NCBI RefSeq assembly: GCF_000472425.1
Contig: NZ_AXAI01000001.1
Span: 492,502-556,501, forward strand
DNA length: 64,000 nt
Reading direction: 5' to 3'
Source: Bradyrhizobium sp. Tv2a-2
GTDB taxonomy: Bacteria > Pseudomonadota > Alphaproteobacteria > Rhizobiales > Xanthobacteraceae
Shown: piece by piece, positions 17,405 through 26,274 of the stretch
Layout of the letters: the number at the start of each line of letters is the position of its first letter
Position numbering within the stretch: position 1 is the first letter of the stretch
Made by a program: the position numbers and the translations under genes
The notes under the pieces: generated by a model
Told to the model about the DNA's origin: nothing
Seen by the model: only the letters and a program-made list of their open reading frames with translations
Databases searched by the model: none

Positions 17405-18225
17405 GCGTGCGTCAGCTGCTCGGCAAGATCGGGCTCGCATTCGCGGTGTTGGTCATCGTCTCGCCGGCGATCCTGTTCTTTCTCTGGATGGCCTCGCTAT
17501 CGGTGAAATTCGAGATCGACAACGCTGCCTATCCGCCGGTGTTCATCCCCGAGCACTTCGCCTGGAAGAACTACACCGACGTGCTCTCCTCCAACCGCTT
17601 CGTCACCTATTTCTTCAACAGCCTGATCGTCACAGGGTCCGCGACCGCGCTCGCGATGCTGGTCGGCGTGCCCGCGGGTTATGGCATTGCGCGGATGGCG
17701 GCGCACAGATCGGCAATCGTGATCCTGATCGCGCGCATCACGCCGGGTCTGTCCTATCTCATTCCGCTGTTCCTGATGTTCCAATGGCTCGGCCTGCTCG
17801 GCACGCTGGTGCCGCAGATCATCATTCACCTGGTCATCACGGTGCCGATCGTGATCTGGATCATGATCGGCTATTTCGAGACCACGCCGCTGGAACTCGA
17901 GGAAGCTGCGACCATCGATGGTGCCACGCGCTGGCAGGTATTCCGCCATGTCGCGCTGCCGGTCGCACGACCTGGACTTGCGGTAGCGTTCATCCTCGCA
18001 GTCATTTTCTCCTGGAACAATTTTGTGTTCGGCATCGTGCTTGCCGGCCGCGAGACGCGCACGCTGCCGGTTGCCGTCTACAACATGATTTCCTTCGATC
18101 AACTGAGCTGGGGCCCTCTTGCCGCCGCCGCGCTGATCGTCACCTTCCCGGTGTTGCTGCTGACGGTGTTCGCGCAGCGGCAGATTGTTGCGGGACTGAC
18201 CGCCGGCGCCGTCAAGGGTGGATAA
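17401..18225 (+). CDS. ABC sugar-type permease, MalG-like
   Basis: The 274-residue second permease has six helices and the EAA loop ELEEAATIDGATRWQVFRHVALP (about residues 164-186). The ATG at 17401 overlaps the previous stop (ATGA); an upstream in-frame start exists but is not supported. A strong hairpin 6 bp after the stop ends the operon. No ATP-binding subunit follows, so the importer must borrow an ATPase encoded elsewhere, as many sugar importers do with a shared MsmX/UgpC-type protein. Confidence 0.93.
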   Translation: MSVRQLLGKIGLAFAVLVIVSPAILFFLWMASLSVKFEIDNAAYPPVFIPEHFAWKNYTDVLSSNRFVTYFFNSLIVTGSATALAMLVGVPAGYGIARMAAHRSAIVILIARITPGLSYLIPLFLMFQWLGLLGTLVPQIIIHLVITVPIVIWIMIGYFETTPLELEEAATIDGATRWQVFRHVALPVARPGLAVAFILAVIFSWNNFVFGIVLAGRETRTLPVAVYNMISFDQLSWGPLAAAALIVTFPVLLLTVFAQRQIVAGLTAGAVKGG

Positions 18226-18230
18226 ACGAT

Positions 18231-18256
18231 ACCCACCCCGGTCGGATGGGGTGGGT
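18231..18256 (+). terminator. rho-independent-type terminator hairpin after ABC operon
   Basis: A 9-bp perfect stem (ACCCACCCC / GGGGTGGGT) with a 8-base loop lies just after the MalG-like permease stop and is followed by GTTCC. The T tract is poor, but the strength and position suit transcription termination of the three-gene importer operon. Confidence 0.6.
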
Positions 18257-18406
18257 GTTCCGGTCGCCATGCGTATCTATTCGGCGCAAGCGCATGTCAA
18301 CGGAAGCCGCGGCTTGTCCGGGGCTTCCGTTGATCCGATCGCAATCAGGATCGAGCGATGATGCGCCACCTGAAAGACGCGACCACTCTCAAACCCTCGA
18401 CGCGCC

Positions 18407-18856
18407 TCAATACGGATATTGACCCGGGCAAACCAAATTGCCGTAGGTGTCGCGATAGCACTGGTTGTTGTAGTAGCCGTACGCGCCATAGGCACCGGCC
18501 GCCGCGGCTCCGACGGCTGCGGCTCCGACCGCCGCGCCCCGCCAAGCGCCATAGCGGTAGCCAGCGCCCGCATAACGATAGGCTCCTCCACGCACCGCCG
18601 CTCGCGCGGCGGGACGGTATCCGTAACCGCGGCCGCCAACAGCGGCATAACGTCCACCGCCAACGCCGCCGCGGTAACCGCCAGCGAAGCGCGCGCCTCC
18701 ATGGTATCCACCAGCTCGCATCCCTCCGCCGTGGAAGCCGCCGCCGCGGAAGCCACCACCGCCTCGGCCACCGCCGCGGGCGAACGCGTCATCGGGAATC
18801 AGACTTGCGCAAACCAGCACAAGCACTGCCAGAACAACCAAGACATAACGCTGCAT
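18407..18856 (-). CDS. glycine-rich exported protein
   Basis: The 149-residue protein has a Sec signal peptide (LVVLAVLVLVCASLIPDDAFA) followed by Gly/Arg-rich repeats (GGGRGGGGFRGGGFHGGG), a Tyr/Gly/Arg section, an Ala-rich hydrophobic stretch (GAAAVGAAAAGAYGAYGYY) and a conserved-looking end QCYRDTYGNLVCPGQY with two cysteines. Similar small Gly-rich envelope proteins are frequent in Bradyrhizobium and lack known functions. A FixK/FNR-type box lies about 155 bp upstream of its start on its own side. Confidence 0.75.
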   Translation of the reverse strand: MQRYVLVVLAVLVLVCASLIPDDAFARGGGRGGGGFRGGGFHGGGMRAGGYHGGARFAGGYRGGVGGGRYAAVGGRGYGYRPAARAAVRGGAYRYAGAGYRYGAWRGAAVGAAAVGAAAAGAYGAYGYYNNQCYRDTYGNLVCPGQYPY

Positions 18857-19320
18857 GGCATCTCCTCCTCGTGGCTCGGGATGCCGGGCCTCATTGGCTC
18901 AGTGTCGCTACCTGCAACGACGCTGGTACTCTTCGGCGTTACCGTGCCGAACTCGCAAGCAAACAGCACCCGACCATATGTGTGTTAGGTGCTGTAACGA
19001 CATCCACGATTTGACTTAGATCAAAGCGAGGCACGATTTAACCGGTTTCGCATCGCAGTCGTCGCGATCGACATCGCCCGCAACACGGCAGAACGAACTG
19101 ATACCGAAATCGTCGTCGGCACGTCTTCGGCCAATGATGTCCTGATGCCGCGGTTAGACATATTCTTTCGCGGCGCGATAGGCGCGATCGTGATGAGATT
19201 TGATTGCAAGCTGTTCATCACAAAAGCTTTTCGCGTCCATTCGTTTTTTGTGCGGCCTTTGCTTTCCACCGACTCCGCTCCGTGTTATATAAGCGTCACA
19301 AGACCATCACAGAACTTTCA
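18857..19320. other. 464-bp divergent intergenic region
   Basis: This region lies between the start of the Gly-rich protein gene (minus) and the CYTH-CHAD gene (plus). It contains a FixK/FNR-type palindrome at 19011-19024 and the AT-rich stretch GTTATATAAG at about 19282. I see no convincing gene. The short open frames on both strands lack ribosome-binding sites. Confidence 0.5.
19011..19024. promoter_or_regulatory. FNR/FixK-type binding-site candidate
   Basis: TTGACTTAGATCAA matches the Crp/Fnr-family consensus TTGAT-N4-ATCAA at nine of ten positions and is a good dyad. In bradyrhizobia FixK2 binds such boxes about 40 bp upstream of start sites under low oxygen. The box lies 155 bp from the Gly-rich gene start and 297 bp from the CYTH-CHAD start, so either gene, or an unseen small RNA, could be the target. 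No other such box was noticed in the intergenic regions I examined. Confidence 0.45.
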
Positions 19321-21087
19321 ATGTCCGAAACCGATGCGACGAACCTCGGCGGCGCAGATGCGCGCGCCTTGACCGGGCTCAATCCTGCCAACGCCGTCCC
19401 GTCGGATAAGAGAGGGATGGAAAGCGACGTCGCTGCGGGCAAGGAATCCGAGATAGCGGAGCAGACCGGTCCGCCGGCGCCCGGCACAAGGCGGCCGCGG
19501 CGCAAGCCGGTTGCACCCGATGTCGCCGAGCAGCATGAAGCGGCGCCATCCGATACCGAGATCGAGCTGAAGCTGGTTGTCGATCCCGAGCAGCTCGCCG
19601 GTTTCAACGAGGCATCGATCATCGCGGCCAATGCGCGCAGCAAGGGCAGCCGAAAACATCTGAAGACCATCTACTACGACACGCCCGAGCAAAAGCTTCG
19701 GCGTCAAGGTTTGACCCTGCGCGTTCGCCAGAGCGGCACGCGATTTACGCAAACGGTGAAGACGGAATCCGACGACGATCCGCTTACGCGCGGCGAGTGG
19801 GAGGCGAGCGTGCCATCGACCGCCCCGGATGTCGCGCTGGCCGCGCCCTTCATCCCGGCCAAACTGCGCGACGATCTTGAACGTCACGCGTTGGAGCCCG
19901 TCTTCACATCCGACATCCACCGGCATCAGCGCCTGATCGATCTGCCGTCCGGCACGGTCGAGGTCGCGTTCGACCACGGCCTGTTGAACGCAGGCGAGCG
20001 CGCACTGCCGGTGAACGAGATCGAGTTGGAGCTCAAGGCCGGGAGCGCCAGCGCCATCTACGAGTTGGCGCTACGGCTCGCGGAGCACGGACCGGTGCGG
20101 CCGTCGATCCAGGCCAAATCCGAACGCGGCTTCGATCTTGCGGAAGATGCGCCGCCGACCGCGCCCAAGCCGCGCAAGCTGCGGCTCGACCCGTCGGTGC
20201 CGCTCGACGACGTGTTTGCGCAGATCCTGCGCGCCTGCCTGCACCACCTGTTGCAATCGCTTCCCGCAGCCGAGGACGGCCGCGACGTGGAAGGCGTGCA
20301 CCAGCTGCGCGTCGCGCTGCGGCGATTGCGCTCAGCGCTGCATCTGATGCGGTCGGTAGGGTCGTTGAGCAAACTTGAGTTGCTGCGGTCCGAAGCGAAA
20401 TGGCTGGCCTCGAATCTGTCTGCCGCGCGCGAGTGGGATATTTTCCAAAGCCAGACCTTGCCTGCTATTGCCAAGGGCTGTCCGTCCGTCGCGGGCTTCG
20501 ACACACTGGACGAGGTCGCCGAGAAACGCCGCTCGGCCGCCTATCGCCAGGTGCGGGGCGTGCTCTCCGACCGCCGCTGCGCAACTTTCGTGCTTAGCCT
20601 GGGGGCCTGGATCGAGGCGCGCGGCTGGCGCAGCGACATCGCGCCGGAAAATTTGAGCGAGTTGGCCGAACCCGCTATCGCCTTCGCGCAGCGCACGCTG
20701 TCTGCGCAATATGCCAAGGTGCTCAAGCGCGGTCGCCATCTCAAATCGATGGGTCCGGAACAGCGGCATCGCTTGAGGCTTGCGGTCAAGAAGCTGCGCT
20801 ATGGCACCGATTTTCTCCTGCCCCTGTGCGGACAGGGCAAGTCGGTCAAGCGCTTTCGCGACCGGTTGATCGAACTGCAGGAGGAGTTGGGCTCCTATAA
20901 CGACATGGCGACCACCGCATCGCTGCTGTCGGGACTTGGCGTTGAGGCCCCGAACGGCGGCACCGCCGCCGCCGCAATCGCCGGCTGGCAGGCCCACGGG
21001 ATGGTCAGCGCGGAAGGGCGCCTGCGCGACGCCTGGCGCAACTTCGCCAAGGCCAAGGTGCCGTGGGCGCAGGACGCGAAAGCGTAG
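19321..21087 (+). CDS. CYTH and CHAD domain-containing protein
   Basis: In the 588-residue protein, residues 1-78 are a polar, low-complexity extension. A CYTH triphosphate-tunnel domain then begins with the ExExK motif (Glu80, Glu82, Lys84) and spans to about 275. A CHAD helical domain (about 300-580) carries the conserved basic helices VHQLRVALRRLRSAL and RHRLRLAVKKLRYGTDFL. CYTH-CHAD proteins are linked to inorganic polyphosphate binding or hydrolysis. The ATG at 19321 lacks a strong ribosome-binding site, and an internal ATG at residue 33 is an alternative. Confidence 0.9.
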   Translation: MSETDATNLGGADARALTGLNPANAVPSDKRGMESDVAAGKESEIAEQTGPPAPGTRRPRRKPVAPDVAEQHEAAPSDTEIELKLVVDPEQLAGFNEASIIAANARSKGSRKHLKTIYYDTPEQKLRRQGLTLRVRQSGTRFTQTVKTESDDDPLTRGEWEASVPSTAPDVALAAPFIPAKLRDDLERHALEPVFTSDIHRHQRLIDLPSGTVEVAFDHGLLNAGERALPVNEIELELKAGSASAIYELALRLAEHGPVRPSIQAKSERGFDLAEDAPPTAPKPRKLRLDPSVPLDDVFAQILRACLHHLLQSLPAAEDGRDVEGVHQLRVALRRLRSALHLMRSVGSLSKLELLRSEAKWLASNLSAAREWDIFQSQTLPAIAKGCPSVAGFDTLDEVAEKRRSAAYRQVRGVLSDRRCATFVLSLGAWIEARGWRSDIAPENLSELAEPAIAFAQRTLSAQYAKVLKRGRHLKSMGPEQRHRLRLAVKKLRYGTDFLLPLCGQGKSVKRFRDRLIELQEELGSYNDMATTASLLSGLGVEAPNGGTAAAAIAGWQAHGMVSAEGRLRDAWRNFAKAKVPWAQDAKA

Positions 21088-21213
21088 CACTCGCGGGCTA
21101 CGCTCGTTGCACAAGCTGACAGAACGCATTCCCCGACCGCATCGCCAACGGTAGCCGTTGCCGCCGCAATCCGCTACCAAGCTGCCGGAACAGATTCTCT
21201 CCGGGGAGCTCTC

Positions 21214-22392
21214 ATGCCTGATATCGGACCCATTCAACGGGCGCTTGAAGCGGCGATCGGTCCTGACAAGATTCCCGGCATCGCGGCCGCAGTCGCGACC
21301 AGGGATGGCGTGATCTTCGAAGGCGCGGCCGGGCGGATAAGCGTGGACCAGCCGGCGCCGATGACGGCCGATTCCGTCTTCCGCATTGCCTCGATGACAA
21401 AGGCGATCACGGGCGCGGCGGCGATGCAGCTTGTCGAGCAGGGCAAGCTCGCATTGGACCAGCCTGCCAAGGAAATCCTGCCCCTGCTCGGCAAGGTCCA
21501 GGTCCTTACCGGCTTCGATGCCTCCGGTCCCACGATGCGGCGGCCGCGCACAGACGTGACGCTACGACATCTCCTCACCCACACTGCGGGCTTTGCCTAC
21601 GACATCTGGAACGCGGACATCGCCCGTTACGCGAAGGAGAAGGACGTCCCGGCCATGCGCACGGGCAAGCTCGCTGCGCTCAACGTGCCGTTGGTACGCG
21701 ATCCCGGCGAGCGCTGGGAGTATGGCGTCAATATCGAGATGGTCGGCCGCATGGTGGAGGCGGCGAGCGGCCTCAACCTCGAAACCTATCTACAGAAGCA
21801 CATCCTGATGCCGCTCGGCATGCGCGACACCAGCTACATCGCGCGAGCCTCCTGGGAGAGCCGGCTCACGGGCGTTCATGCCCGCAAGGCCGACGGCAAA
21901 CTCGAGCCGATCGCAAGCCCGCCGGTCGATGAGACGACCCGCGAATTCTTCCCCGGCGGCGGCGGCCTTTACTCCACCGCGCCCGACTACTTGCGCTTCC
22001 TGCGTGCACTGTTGAGCGGCGGCGAGCTTGACGGCGCGCGTATTCTCAAATCCGAGACGGTTGCGCTGATGGGCGGGAACCACATGGGCGCGCTCAATGT
22101 CGAGCCGCTGCCGACCTTCAACCCGGCCCTGTCGAACCCCGTTGACCTGATGCCCGGCGTTGTCAAGAAATGGGGCCTGACCTTCCTCATCAACACCGAA
22201 GCGACCCCGGCGGGACGCAGCGCCGGTAGCCTCGCCTGGGCCGGCCTCAACAACACCTATTACTGGCTCGATCCATCCGCGAAAGTCGCTGCAGTCTTCA
22301 TGACCCAAGTTTTGCCGTTTGCGGATACGACCGTGCTGGAGGCCTTGGATGCGTTTGAGAGTGCGGTTTATCAGGTGGTCCGGAAGGCGTAG
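21214..22392 (+). CDS. class C beta-lactamase-fold serine hydrolase
   Basis: The 392-residue protein has the serine beta-lactamase/esterase signatures: SMTK (Ser60-Lys63) for the nucleophile and general base, YGVN (about 171-174) as the YxN motif, and a C-terminal WAGLNNTYYW segment in the place of the KTG strand. No signal peptide is present, so it is likely a cytosolic esterase of the EstB type rather than a resistance enzyme. Downstream it converges with the GH1 gene. Confidence 0.9.
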   Translation: MPDIGPIQRALEAAIGPDKIPGIAAAVATRDGVIFEGAAGRISVDQPAPMTADSVFRIASMTKAITGAAAMQLVEQGKLALDQPAKEILPLLGKVQVLTGFDASGPTMRRPRTDVTLRHLLTHTAGFAYDIWNADIARYAKEKDVPAMRTGKLAALNVPLVRDPGERWEYGVNIEMVGRMVEAASGLNLETYLQKHILMPLGMRDTSYIARASWESRLTGVHARKADGKLEPIASPPVDETTREFFPGGGGLYSTAPDYLRFLRALLSGGELDGARILKSETVALMGGNHMGALNVEPLPTFNPALSNPVDLMPGVVKKWGLTFLINTEATPAGRSAGSLAWAGLNNTYYWLDPSAKVAAVFMTQVLPFADTTVLEALDAFESAVYQVVRKA

Positions 22393-22451
22393 CGCGGCGA
22401 TGCGCGCGGGCAGCGGAGCATTCCGGACATCGGAAAACGCGATTCGACACG

Positions 22452-23933
22452 TTACGCCACTGCGTTGCGCCTGATCGTCTCGCGATAGAACGCGGCGCTC
22501 AGTTTCGGCGTGCGGCGCTGGGTGTCGAAGTCGACCCGGTAGAGGCCGAAGCGCTTTTTGTAGCCGTCGGCCCATTCGAAATTGTCGAGCAGGCTCCAGT
22601 GGAAATAGCCGGCGACGGGCACTCCTTCCGACACCGCGCGCTGTAAATGAAAGAGGTAGTTGCGCAAATACATGATGCGGTCGACGTCGTAGATGTTGCC
22701 GTCCGCATCGGGCGCGTCCGTCCCCGATGTTCCGTTCTCGGTGACGTAGATCGACTTCACGTCCCAGAGCCGTGCCGCGTGACGCGGCGCCCAATACATC
22801 GCCTCTGGTCCGACCATCAGCCAGAACGGATCCATATGCGGAAATGATGCCGGGAACGGCGCCAGCGCAAAGCCGCGCGCATTATCGGCCGCGACGACAT
22901 AGTGGTCGGGCTTGTAGATGTTCAGCCCCAGAAAATCGATCGGCGATGCGATGATCCGCAAATCCTCGGCCGTGAACTTCGGGGCGTCCTCGCCGGCTTC
23001 GGCCAGATAGCGGTCAGTGTAACGTCCCTCGAGCATCACGGTCAGATAGCCGGCATTGAGCTCGCGCGTCGCCGTCTGCGCGGCCCGCACATGCTCGGCC
23101 GTGTCGATGGCGGGGATGCAGACGACCAGGTTCTCCGCCGGGCCGAGCTTGACGGGGTGCCGCGCACGCGCGCGGATCGCCTGCACCGCCAGCCCGTGTC
23201 CCAACGCGACATGATGCCGGACCTGGTTCTGCTCGCCTTGCGACAGTTTAAGCCCGGGCGCGTCGATGCCAAGGCCATGACCGAGATGCACCAGCCGCGA
23301 GCATTCGTTGATGGTGAAGAAGCGCTTCACGCGGTCGCTCAAGCGCTCCGCGACATAGCCCGCATAATCCGCGAAGGCCTTGGCGGTGTCGCGCGACTGC
23401 CAGCCGCCAAAGCGATCCTGCAACGCCTGCGGCAGGTCCCAATGATAGAGCGTTGCAAACGGCTCGACACCGTTGGCCAGCAATTCGTCGACGAGCCGAT
23501 TGTAGAAATCGAGGCCCTTGCCGTTCGGCGTCCCCGATCCTTCCGGGAAAATGCGCGGCCAGGCGATCGAGAACCGGTAGGCCTTGGTGCCCAGCGCCTT
23601 GATCAGCCGAACATCGTCCTTGTAGCGATGGTAGTGGTCGTCGGCGACATCGCCATTGCTGCGATCTTCGATCGTGCCTTGCGTGTGCGTGAAACCGTCC
23701 CAGATCGAGGGGCCGCGGCCATCCTCGTTGACAGCGCCTTCGATCTGATAGGCCGAGGTCGCGGTGCCCCAGACAAAGCCGCGTGGAAAACCGGGCGCGC
23801 TGCTTCGTGCCGCGGGCACGCGTCTGTGGCCCGCCGCGCCGCCCGTGGCTTGCGCCAATGGCGTCGCCGCGCCGAGCGCGGCCCACCCCGCAAGGCGCGC
23901 AAAGTGACGCCGCGAAAGCCTGTTCAACACCAT
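22452..23933 (-). CDS. family 1 glycoside hydrolase, beta-glucosidase, Tat-exported
   Basis: The 493-residue GH1 enzyme has a twin-arginine leader (LSRRHFARLAGWAALGAATPLA). GH1 landmarks are FVWGTATSAYQIEGA, the acid/base Glu210 in FTINEC and the nucleophile Glu399 in YVTENG, plus GYFHWSLLDNFEW near the end. The usual NEP acid/base motif reads NEC here (Pro to Cys), which is unusual. Export plus the adjacent GH17-type glucan gene suggests trimming of periplasmic beta-glucans. The stop and start are 42 bp from that neighbour, in the same direction. Confidence 0.9.
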   Translation of the reverse strand: MVLNRLSRRHFARLAGWAALGAATPLAQATGGAAGHRRVPAARSSAPGFPRGFVWGTATSAYQIEGAVNEDGRGPSIWDGFTHTQGTIEDRSNGDVADDHYHRYKDDVRLIKALGTKAYRFSIAWPRIFPEGSGTPNGKGLDFYNRLVDELLANGVEPFATLYHWDLPQALQDRFGGWQSRDTAKAFADYAGYVAERLSDRVKRFFTINECSRLVHLGHGLGIDAPGLKLSQGEQNQVRHHVALGHGLAVQAIRARARHPVKLGPAENLVVCIPAIDTAEHVRAAQTATRELNAGYLTVMLEGRYTDRYLAEAGEDAPKFTAEDLRIIASPIDFLGLNIYKPDHYVVAADNARGFALAPFPASFPHMDPFWLMVGPEAMYWAPRHAARLWDVKSIYVTENGTSGTDAPDADGNIYDVDRIMYLRNYLFHLQRAVSEGVPVAGYFHWSLLDNFEWADGYKKRFGLYRVDFDTQRRTPKLSAAFYRETIRRNAVA

Positions 23934-23975
23934 GACGTCAGTTCCCGGGACGAAGGGCGATGCATCCCCACAGAG

Positions 23976-25817
23976 TCACTTGTCGCGTTCCATTCGCGAC
24001 GACGCAACCACGAAGCTCGTGGCCGCACCGAGCTTCGATGTCGGCTGCGGAAGGGACTCGACCGCAACAGGCTGAACCTCGCCCTCTTGCCTGCCAAAGA
24101 GCCTGGGCAGAACAGCATCAGCAATCGCGCTCACGACGAGAAGCGCGCGCGGCGGGCTCAGGCTGATGCCGAGCAGGAGAAACGTTGCCGACGTCCACAA
24201 CGACTGCCAATTGCGAACGCCTTCGTTGAAGAAAATATAGAGTGCGCTTCCCACGAACAGGCAGGCGAATACGCCTTCGGCAACGCGGCTGGTATCGCGC
24301 CTGCGCGGGTTGAGACGCGCCACGATCAAGATCGGCACCACGAACATGGTCAGGCTGGCAAAGGGGAAATCGCGCGACCGAGGATCGAACACAAGACCTA
24401 GCGCCGTTTCAGCAGCGACCAAAATCGCTACAGTCGACATCAATCCGAAGATCAGGCTGAGCCGCGATCGTGTGCGCCCATCGCGCGGGCCGAACAATTC
24501 CGCAAATGCCGGCTGCGGACGTCCCGCCATCACCGCATTGGCGCAGAACAGCGGCAGCACAACGCCTGCGGCTAGCAGCAATCCCTGCAACAGCCAGCCG
24601 TCAAAACCATAGCTTTCGTCCAGCGCTTTTTCCGCCGCCAGACCGACCAGGATCCCCCCCGATGTCGCACAGGTCGCGACCGCGAGCCACGATACGAACC
24701 CTGCAGCCGATCGCCCTCCCCTGCGGGTCAACAGCGCGGCGGCGAAGAGCGCGAGGCTGAGGACAAGTCCGGCGCCCATCTGCAGCTTCCAGAACGGAAA
24801 GTTGCTGACCGCGGCGCCTGTCGCATATTTCAGCTGGCGGCCAACACCGTCGAGCAGGCCCCAATGAGCGCCCACGGTGCCTTCCCACTGGCGCTTCCAC
24901 GGCTCGTCATAGGCTTCGAACAGATTGACCCGAAAGCCCTCCTGCCGCGCCATGGTCAAGAGCTCGGAAAAGAAACGCGCCTGATTGATGCGGGAGGGCA
25001 GCGCGTGGTCGCGCATTCGGCCCCGGCTCGGCCAACCCGCCTCGCCGATCAGGATCTCCTTGCCGGGGAATGCGCGGGCCATTTCCTTGCGAATGTCGTC
25101 GACATGGGCCGCCGCATCCTCGGCGCGGACGGGCTCGTCTTCCCAATAGGGCAGGACATGGACCGTAACGAAATCGATGTCGTTGGCGATCTCACGGTCA
25201 CGCAGCCAGATGTCCTGCACCTCGGCATAGCTGATGGGAACATCGAATCTCGGCTTGGCGGCCCGGATGGTCTCGCGCAGTGCCGCCAATGTCATCTCGC
25301 CGCGCAGCAGCACCTCGCTGCCGATGATGACCGAAGTGATCACGCCGGGATGTTGCTTCACCAGCAATACAGCGTCGTCGATCAGCGCCGCATTCTTCAA
25401 AGGATTGCGGCCGATCCAGACGCCGAGAATGACCTTCAGGCCGACCTTGGCCGCGAGCTCCGGCACCTTGTCCAGCCCATTCTCGAGCGAATAGATGCGG
25501 ACGCATTTCGATATGCCGGCGAGCTGGGCGAGATCTTCGGCGATCTGCGCCTCGCTGATGACGATTTGCGAATTCCACGGGGTCTGCCCTTCGCGGAACG
25601 GCGCATAGGACACGCAATCCACCTTCCGCGTCACATCAATCGGGGCAACCTCCAGCGTCACCGGGGTTCCCAGCCAGCACCACGCGCCGGCAATGAGGCT
25701 CAGAGACAACAGGAGAAGCACGATCGGCGTTCGAAACGCCGAGAAGCCCTTGTTCTCGCCGTTCGCCATCGGGTCCTTCAGATCGGGCCCGGAATTGGCA
25801 GGATGGTAGAATTGCAT
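23976..25817 (-). CDS. GH17-type beta-(1,6)-glucan synthase-like membrane protein (NdvC-like)
   Basis: The 613-residue protein has one N-terminal transmembrane helix (about 31-50), a periplasmic GH17-like barrel (about 65-330) and seven or eight C-terminal helices. The GH17 catalytic glutamates appear in IIGSEVL (Glu168; the usual Asn before Glu is Ser) and IGEAGWPS (Glu259). Bradyrhizobial NdvC has this architecture and is needed for beta-(1,6) linkages in cyclic beta-(1,3),(1,6)-glucans, which act in osmoadaptation and symbiosis. Assignment is by architecture; no ndvB is in the window. I use the ATG at 25817 rather than the GTG just before it. Confidence 0.8.
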   Translation of the reverse strand: MQFYHPANSGPDLKDPMANGENKGFSAFRTPIVLLLLSLSLIAGAWCWLGTPVTLEVAPIDVTRKVDCVSYAPFREGQTPWNSQIVISEAQIAEDLAQLAGISKCVRIYSLENGLDKVPELAAKVGLKVILGVWIGRNPLKNAALIDDAVLLVKQHPGVITSVIIGSEVLLRGEMTLAALRETIRAAKPRFDVPISYAEVQDIWLRDREIANDIDFVTVHVLPYWEDEPVRAEDAAAHVDDIRKEMARAFPGKEILIGEAGWPSRGRMRDHALPSRINQARFFSELLTMARQEGFRVNLFEAYDEPWKRQWEGTVGAHWGLLDGVGRQLKYATGAAVSNFPFWKLQMGAGLVLSLALFAAALLTRRGGRSAAGFVSWLAVATCATSGGILVGLAAEKALDESYGFDGWLLQGLLLAAGVVLPLFCANAVMAGRPQPAFAELFGPRDGRTRSRLSLIFGLMSTVAILVAAETALGLVFDPRSRDFPFASLTMFVVPILIVARLNPRRRDTSRVAEGVFACLFVGSALYIFFNEGVRNWQSLWTSATFLLLGISLSPPRALLVVSAIADAVLPRLFGRQEGEVQPVAVESLPQPTSKLGAATSFVVASSRMERDK

Positions 25818-26274
25818 CACGCAGCACCCTCGATCCGGATCAAGACCAAAGGGCGCCGCCCGGCGCGGTCATCACACGGCCGATGGCTGTCTGAACATGG
25901 CTCGTGCCGTTCGTCGTAATTAAGCGAAATTGCATTGCTTGGTCGCCTGCTTACCCGCCTGCCCGGGGCTGTGGACGTTGTCAACCGGAGGTCGCGAGGG
26001 CGCCACATCAAGGAAAAGGCCTCGTCGCCGAGCAACGACCGAGGCCATACCTTTACGTCCTTTAACCTGACAGAAGCTTCGGTTTTAGGATATAAACCGC
26101 AAACAAGCCCCCCGACCAAGCCCCAACGAGCTCCGCCTGTTCGACGGTTAGAATATACCTGTATCCTGCTTTTTCAACAGCCTCGGGAATTGCGATGCAC
26201 CGGTTACGTAGTGTTTTGGTCGCGAATTGGTCCGGGTCGGACGCAGCGTCGGCTTCCGGAACGGACACCTGGTA
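25818..26274. other. 457-bp divergent intergenic region
   Basis: This region lies between the starts of the glucan-synthase-like gene (minus) and the SGNH hydrolase gene (plus). A short AT-rich stretch (TTCGGTTTTAGGATATAAACCG, 26077-26098) may hold a promoter and contains a small inverted repeat (CGGTTT / AAACCG). No gene with a credible start was found on either strand. Confidence 0.45.

Noticed and set aside
19021..19269. An 82-codon minus-strand frame between the Gly-rich gene and the CYTH-CHAD gene
   Set aside because: It lacks a ribosome-binding site and a family match, and its composition is unlike nearby genes.
22902..24401. A 499-codon open frame on the plus strand antisense to the GH1 and glucan-synthase-like genes
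   Set aside because: It spans two real genes and their gap and has no ribosome-binding site or recognisable domain.
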